DNA from: Flavisolibacter sp.
GTDB lineage: Bacteria; Bacteroidota; Bacteroidia; Chitinophagales; Chitinophagaceae
NCBI GenBank assembly: GCA_013695175.1
Contig: JACDAZ010000200.1
Location: 1 to 10,953 of the forward strand
Length of the DNA: 10,953 nucleotides
Direction of reading: 5' to 3'
Position 1 is the first letter of the stretch. Every line of letters begins with the position of its first letter. Below are positions 7,847 through 10,953 of this stretch, one piece after another. Position numbers and translations under genes: made by a program. The notes under the pieces are model-generated. The model saw nothing but the letters and a program-made list of their open reading frames with translations. It was not told the origin of the DNA and ran no database searches.

Positions 7847-8246
7847 TATTAGAAATCTCTAATTCCTCCAGTTTAAGAAATACATTAGTTGCTGTAACAG
7901 CATCAGTAACTTTTAATATATACTGCTTTGATTTTATTACATCTTTACCTCTGAGAATATGAAATTTAAAATTGCTTCCAATATCCTTCGTTGTAAGATC
8001 TTTTTCAACATCTATCCCAAGCGATTCAAGAGCTCGTATCATTTTAGATTCTTGTTCCTCAACTGATATTCTATTTCTAGTGTCCTTCTCTGAAATAATA
8101 ATTTTAATGAATATTTCATCTGGTGTAACTAAACTATCTGCACTACCACTTACTTCAATATAAGGTTGATCAATAAAATTTTTATTCTGAGCTTTTGATA
8201 AAAAGAAAAAGCAAATAAATAAAAATAACAATTTCAGTTTCTTCAT
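7815..8246 (-). pseudogene. SIMPL-domain (DUF541) secreted protein, N-terminal part of a frameshifted gene
   Basis: 143 residues starting at ATG 8246. A signal peptide (MKKLK, Phe/Leu-rich core, 'SKA' before Q20) sends it to the periplasm or outer membrane. 'PYIEVSGSADSLVTPDEIFIKIIISEK' follows, the classic opening of SIMPL/DUF541 domains ('ITVxGxGxxxxxPDxA'), then the expected 'SLGIDVEKDLTTKDIGSNFK' segment and 'YILKVTDAVTATNVFLKLEELEISNSS'. After that the frame breaks and runs into a stop ('MIELIIRI'), where the family normally continues with an arginine/aspartate strand and an 'AxxxAKxKA' helix. That continuation is present in the next frame. The domain's biochemical role is not well defined; E. 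coli YggE and BP26-type proteins are relatives. It lies 82 bp after the ankyrin gene on the same strand. Confidence 0.75.
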
Positions 8247-8328
8247 TAATGGGGGTTGATCTTGAATAATTTTTTTTTGTTAATCCTATATCTTATCTAA
8301 CGTTTAATACATTCTACTTAAAAAATAA

Positions 8329-9066
8329 TCAGTATTTTTTATGGTTTTTTAGTATTTCAGCAACTTTAGCTTGTCCTGATAATCTTGCTAAAACTTCTGG
8401 TGTATTTCCTTCATCATTTTTTAAATCTGTTTTAGCTCCTTTTGATAACAGGTATTTTACCACATCAACAAACCCATGTTTAGCAGCTTCTCCCAATGGA
8501 CTATCTCCCTCCTTATCCTGGATATTAACATCAGCACCATTTTGAACCAGGATCTTGACTATTTCTAAATGTCCCTTACTTGCTGCATGTTCCAATGGAG
8601 TGGCACCATCGTTTCCTCTTGTGTCAACTTCACTTCCTTTTGAAATAAAATATTTTACAATATCTGCTCTTCCATTACGGGATGCTATTCTAAGAGGAGT
8701 AAAACCTTGTTGGCTTCTTTCATGTATATCAGCTCCTTTTTCAACAAGAAGTTGAGTGATTTTTAGTAATCCTTCCTGTGCAGTAATTTCAAGTAATCCT
8801 ACATTTTCATCTTTATTTTTGTATTTCTGCTTGGGATCAGCTCCATTTTTAAGCAGCAGTTTCACCATTTCAGTATCATTATTCCATATAGCGTTCCATA
8901 ATGGAAATTGCCCATTTTCAATGGGAGCATTTACATTTTTACCTTCTTTAACAAATTGTTCAACAGCTTTATAATTTTTTGCTTCTATCGCATCAATAAT
9001 ATTTTGAGCAAAAAGAAATGGAGAAATAGTTAATAATAAAAAGAGTGTAAAAAATAGTTTTTTCAC
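8329..9066 (-). CDS. Secreted ankyrin-repeat protein
   Basis: 245 residues. The signal peptide covers residues 1-20 ('SPFLFA' before Q21), so the repeats work outside the cytoplasm. About six ankyrin repeats then fill the protein, each with the helix-turn-helix pattern. 'GQFPLWNAIWNNDTEMVKLL' (52-71) is followed by 'LLKNGADP'; later repeats include 'GFTPLRIASRNGRADIVKYF' (121-140), 'GATPLEHAASKGHLEIVKIL' (154-173), 'GDSPLGEAAKHGFVDVVKYL' (187-206) and a capping 'GNTPEVLARLSGQAKVAEIL' (220-239). Ankyrin repeats are binding scaffolds, and the partner is not visible here. The start is GTG at 9066, in phase with a standard MKK signal peptide. It is the first gene of the minus-strand group and is divergent from the TonB-domain gene. 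Confidence 0.9.
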   Translation of the reverse strand: MKKLFFTLFLLLTISPFLFAQNIIDAIEAKNYKAVEQFVKEGKNVNAPIENGQFPLWNAIWNNDTEMVKLLLKNGADPKQKYKNKDENVGLLEITAQEGLLKITQLLVEKGADIHERSQQGFTPLRIASRNGRADIVKYFISKGSEVDTRGNDGATPLEHAASKGHLEIVKILVQNGADVNIQDKEGDSPLGEAAKHGFVDVVKYLLSKGAKTDLKNDEGNTPEVLARLSGQAKVAEILKNHKKY

Positions 9067-9224
9067 TGTTATTGTTTTGGTGTTATATAATTAATTCTAA
9101 GTGATTTATTAATCCTGGACAATATATAACATCAATTGTAATAGTTATAATTATTGTACATTATTTTAAAATAATAACCAATATGTAAAAAGAAATATTA
9201 TATTAGCTGCACCAAAACTATCTT
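9067..9224. promoter_or_regulatory. Divergent promoter region with a 16-bp palindrome
   Basis: This very AT-rich spacer of 158 bp separates the ankyrin gene (minus) from the TonB-domain gene (plus), so promoters for both should lie here. It holds a perfect palindrome, ATTATTTTAAAATAAT (9160-9175), that could bind a dimeric regulator, but such strings also arise by chance in DNA this rich in A and T. TATATTAG at about 9200 differs by one base from the Bacteroidota -7 consensus TAnnTTTG, but I find no good -33 partner. Confidence 0.3.
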
Positions 9225-9689
9225 ATGAAAAAAGCCCCTGTTTCTTTCTTTGTAGTTTTATTTATATTATTAAGCGCTTCATTTACATCTAAAGCAAATA
9301 ACAGTTCAAGTTCTCTTTATAAAAGTTTGACAGATACATTACCTCATACAGATAAAGAGGAAATCATTTTTCAAAAAGTAGAAGTAGAAGCAGGTTTTCC
9401 TGGTGGTGAGGATGGATGGAGAACATTTCTTCAAAATAATTTAAGAGCCGAAACACCCATTAAAAGGAAAGCACCGATAGGTCAATATATGGTAGTAGTG
9501 CAATTTATAGTAGATAGGCAAGGTAAAGTATCAGATATTACCGCACTTACCAATCATGGATTTGGAATGGAAAGTGAAGTGATAAGAGCTTTAAAACATT
9601 CCCCTAAATGGATGCCTGCTATACTTGACGGACGTAAAGTAAAAGCTTACCGTAAACAACCTATAACGTTTGTTGTTACAGATAAGTAA
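9225..9689 (+). CDS. Secreted TonB C-terminal domain protein
   Basis: 154 residues. A signal peptide (1-24, 'FTSKA' before N25) is followed by a short linker and a TonB C-terminal domain at about 50-152 of the form common in Bacteroidota. The marks are 'VEVEAGFPGGEDGWRTFLQ' (52-70), 'GQYMVVVQFIVDRQGKVSDI' (86-105), 'LTNHGFGMESEVIRALKHSP' (108-127) and 'KAYRKQPITFVV' (140-151). TonB normally passes proton-motive energy to outer-membrane receptors. This one has a probable cleavable signal peptide and no long proline-rich spacer, so it may be a periplasmic domain protein rather than a working energy transducer. If the N-terminal hydrophobic segment is not cleaved it could act as an anchor. No TonB-dependent receptor or ExbB/ExbD gene is in the window. 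Confidence 0.9.
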   Translation: MKKAPVSFFVVLFILLSASFTSKANNSSSSLYKSLTDTLPHTDKEEIIFQKVEVEAGFPGGEDGWRTFLQNNLRAETPIKRKAPIGQYMVVVQFIVDRQGKVSDITALTNHGFGMESEVIRALKHSPKWMPAILDGRKVKAYRKQPITFVVTDK

Positions 9690-9817
9690 AGATGAACTTT
9701 ACTAAATAATGTTATCATTAATTACACATGAAAATTGGCATCCCTAAAATACATCGCAAAAAAACCTTGTAAGGTTGATATCTATAATTATCACTAAGAC
9801 TTTTTATTTAAAACCAA

Positions 9818-10513
9818 ATGCTTATGAAAACTTTAAAATCAAAAAATGGTAATGCGTTAATTGTACTAACGGTTACACTATTCACTCTTTCAAGTTGCTT
9901 AACATCGGCAAAACTGGATAAGTTTGTTGCTGCTCAATACAATAATGAATTGCCAAAGCTAAACAAGAAGAAAAAAACTGATATAGAGGTAAACTCTCCT
10001 TCTTTAAAAGATAACCCCTTAATTTCAATGACAATTCATAAGACAGATAAATTTTTGCCACTACTGGTTTATTGGAAATACGACCACAGGCAAAGCTGTT
10101 CTTTGAATCCATCCATTCCAATTACAAATTTCTCCAACGCCATAAACTCCATGGCAACAAAAAATCTAAGTGAAAAACTTCAGGGAAAAAAATTAGAACT
10201 AACGGTGCAGGAAGCTCCCACCAATTTTTCAATTGTTGCTAAAGAAAATATGATTTGGCTGGTGTACGCTTACAGTTGGTCAAAAATTTATATAGAGCCA
10301 GACTTTAAAGACCTGGTTGTTTCTTATACATTGATGGACGCTAATACAGCCGTAAAAACAGGAACAATTACCATAAAAAACACGGATAAACATAAAGGCC
10401 TTCGCTATTTCCAATCGTGGAAATCAGCTACTTCAGAATATCTTTCTGCATACAATTCAAATTTTACAAACATGACCAAATCCTTTGTTACGCAACTGAC
10501 CCACGAACTTTAA
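9818..10513 (+). CDS. Uncharacterised lipoprotein
   Basis: I do not recognise the family. The N-terminus has lysines, a hydrophobic stretch and the lipobox 'LSSC' with C27, so the mature protein of about 205 residues should be lipidated and membrane-attached. The first charged segment ('LPKLNKKKKTDIEV') is followed by a mixed alpha/beta region ('NPLISMTIHKTDKFLPLLVYWKYDH', 'KNLSEKLQGKKLELTV', 'MIWLVYAYSWSKIYIEPDF', 'DLVVSYTLMDANTAVKTGTITIKNTD'). The alternation hints at a small beta-rich fold like those of lipoproteins in envelope maintenance, but this is only impression. An in-frame ATG at 9824 would drop two residues and start with 'MKTLKSKN', which is as likely a start. It lies 128 bp after the TonB-domain gene on the same strand and is followed by a terminator at 10625-10659. 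Confidence 0.75.
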   Translation: MLMKTLKSKNGNALIVLTVTLFTLSSCLTSAKLDKFVAAQYNNELPKLNKKKKTDIEVNSPSLKDNPLISMTIHKTDKFLPLLVYWKYDHRQSCSLNPSIPITNFSNAINSMATKNLSEKLQGKKLELTVQEAPTNFSIVAKENMIWLVYAYSWSKIYIEPDFKDLVVSYTLMDANTAVKTGTITIKNTDKHKGLRYFQSWKSATSEYLSAYNSNFTNMTKSFVTQLTHEL

Positions 10514-10569
10514 ATGTACATGACAGGAGTGTAAAAAAATAGTTACAAAGACTCAATATCCGGAGCCTC

Positions 10570-10587
10570 TGTGACCCCGTCAGGATT
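10570..10587 (-). repeat. Isolated 18-nt copy of the tRNA 3' end
   Basis: TGTGACCCCGTCAGGATT here is identical to the first 18 bases of the tRNA-derived segments further right (10730-10747 and 10832-10849). On the minus strand it encodes the 3' side of the T-stem, the 3' acceptor strand and the discriminator base. Sequence to its right (minus-strand 'GAATAGGATCATG') faintly resembles the D-loop/anticodon border of the full unit, so it may be a shortened, decayed copy. Otherwise it may be a recombination scar. Confidence 0.6.
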
Positions 10588-10624
10588 ATTTCATGATCCT
10601 ATTCGCATTGCCTTACTCAAAGTC

Positions 10625-10659
10625 CCTTTTTTAGCTATCGCTGAAAAGGCTTTTTATTT
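10625..10659 (+). terminator. Intrinsic terminator after the lipoprotein gene
   Basis: CCTTTT (10625-10630) pairs with AAAAGG (10644-10649). Inside, AGC (10633-10635) pairs with GCT (10640-10642) around a TATC loop, with small unpaired bases between the two stems. CTTTTTATTT follows. It lies about 110 bp after the lipoprotein stop in the same orientation. Confidence 0.55.
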
Positions 10660-10690
10660 ATCCGCATCAGCAAGCAAGCTAGCATGCTCC

Positions 10691-10725
10691 TAAATAAAAA
10701 TCCCCATTGACTGCGTCAACAGGGA
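10691..10725 (-). terminator. Strong intrinsic terminator, minus strand
   Basis: Read on the minus strand, TCCCTGTTGAC (10725-10715) pairs with GTCAATGGGGA (10711-10701) over eleven positions, including two G-U pairs, closing a three-base loop. TTTTTATTTA (10700-10691) follows. It lies just past the leftmost tRNA-derived unit and would stop transcription coming from the right edge of the window. Confidence 0.75.
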
Positions 10726-10731
10726 ATTTTG

Positions 10732-10793
10732 TGACCCCGTCAGGATTCAAACCTGAAACCTTCCCGACTGAAGTCGGGATGCTCTATTCAAAT
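10732..10793 (-). pseudogene. 5'-truncated tRNA remnant, copy 1
   Basis: Minus-strand reading gives the tRNA 3' half in correct order and spacing. The end of the D-loop and GAGC (10784-10781) come first, then A26 and an anticodon stem TCCCG/CGGGA (10779-10762). Five variable bases AGGTT, a T-arm TCAGG-TTTGAAT-CCTGA (10756-10740), the acceptor strand CGGGGTC and discriminator A (10739-10732) follow. No 5' acceptor strand (expected near GACCCCG) or GCTC half of the D-stem lies upstream, where poly-T and AT-rich sequence stand instead. The anticodon stem encloses eight bases (ACTTCAGT), not seven. It cannot fold as a complete tRNA, so no amino acid is assigned. Confidence 0.65.
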
Positions 10794-10804
10794 GATAATA
10801 GCAT

Positions 10805-10829
10805 AAAAAAAGGCTTCATTTCTGAAACC
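10805..10829 (-). terminator. Intrinsic terminator inside tandem repeat, copy 1
   Basis: On the minus strand GGTTTCA (10829-10823), loop GAAA, TGAAGCC (10818-10812) form a seven-pair stem with one G-U, followed by seven T (10811-10805). It directly follows the 3' end of the tRNA-derived segment encoded by the next copy to the right, as a terminator follows a tRNA gene. Confidence 0.75.
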
Positions 10830-10833
10830 TTTG

Positions 10834-10895
10834 TGACCCCGTCAGGATTCAAACCTGAAACCTTCCCGACTGAAGTCGGGATGCTCTATTCAAAT
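10834..10895 (-). pseudogene. 5'-truncated tRNA remnant, copy 2
   Basis: Identical to the copy at 10732-10793, shifted by 102 bp: the same T-arm, variable region, eight-base anticodon loop and missing 5' half. A third copy begins at 10936 and is cut by the window edge. Confidence 0.65.
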
Positions 10896-10906
10896 GATAA
10901 TAGCAT

Positions 10907-10931
10907 AAAAAAAGGCTTCATTTCTGAAACC
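10907..10931 (-). terminator. Intrinsic terminator inside tandem repeat, copy 2
   Basis: Same hairpin and T-tract as at 10805-10829, 102 bp further right. It follows the third tRNA-derived copy, which starts at the window edge. Confidence 0.75.
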
Positions 10932-10953
10932 TTTGTGACCCCGTCAGGATTCA

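Larger units (their letters stand above)
10731..10953. repeat. Perfect 102-bp tandem repeat, tRNA-derived, running off the right edge
   Basis: Copies start at 10731, 10833 and 10935 with an exact 102-bp period. The first two copies are identical at every base, and the third is cut after 19 bases by the window end. Each copy, read on the minus strand, contains the 3' half of a tRNA gene followed by an intrinsic terminator, so the repeat is a unit with recognisable parts rather than random satellite DNA. Complete identity indicates recent duplication or ongoing homogenisation. How many copies continue beyond the edge, and whether an intact parent tRNA gene lies there, cannot be seen. Confidence 0.92.

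Noticed and set aside
9758..9776. Minus-strand terminator-like hairpin (AACCT, loop TACA, AGGTT, then T's) between the TonB-domain gene and the lipoprotein gene
   Set aside because: The stem has only five pairs and no minus-strand gene lies upstream that would need it. It can arise by chance in this AT-rich spacer.
10732..10793. Functional tRNA gene
   Set aside because: The 5' acceptor strand and the first half of the D-stem are missing, and the anticodon loop has eight bases. A trans-spliced or permuted tRNA would need the 5' half nearby, and no GACCCCG-like partner lies beside it on that strand.
10731..10953. CRISPR-like array
   Set aside because: Units are directly adjacent, identical over all 102 bp, and have no variable spacers. 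The tRNA T-arm and terminator explain their content.

Overview
The window looks like chromosome of a low-GC member of the Bacteroidota, most likely near the Chitinophagaceae. The reasons are the A-rich sequence before start codons in place of Shine-Dalgarno sites, signal peptides ending in 'AQ' or 'KA', a class II xylose isomerase paired with an FGGY xylulokinase, a CheY-like single-domain regulator, a SIMPL protein and a secreted TonB C-terminal domain protein. The lineage is inferred from gene style, not from a marker gene.

Layout. 1-1981 (minus strand): a membrane-anchored endonuclease/exonuclease/phosphatase-fold protein (TTG start), then a response regulator (GTG start), then a broken gene that runs off the left edge and whose protein can only be read by changing frame twice. 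2043-4894 (plus): xylB then xylA, 29 bp apart, a two-gene operon turning xylose into xylulose-5-phosphate, closed by an intrinsic terminator. 5279-6931 (plus): a secreted right-handed beta-helix protein of pectate-lyase type. 7068-9066 (minus): a secreted ankyrin-repeat protein, a secreted SIMPL-domain protein split by a frameshift, and a small two-helix membrane protein, ended by a terminator between the converging genes. 9225-10513 (plus): a secreted TonB C-terminal domain protein and an unrecognised lipoprotein.

10514-10953 has no protein gene. It holds a perfect 102-bp tandem repeat (two full copies and the start of a third at the right edge). Read on the minus strand, each unit is the 3' half of a tRNA gene, from about the D-loop to the discriminator base, followed by its own intrinsic terminator. 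The 5' half of the tRNA is missing, and the anticodon stem encloses eight bases instead of seven. A separate 18-nt copy of the same tRNA 3' end lies at 10570-10587. This tRNA-derived array is the most unusual thing in the window.

Three single-base frame disruptions in two genes (left-edge gene and SIMPL gene) mean that either real gene decay or sequence error is present. The bases alone cannot separate these.
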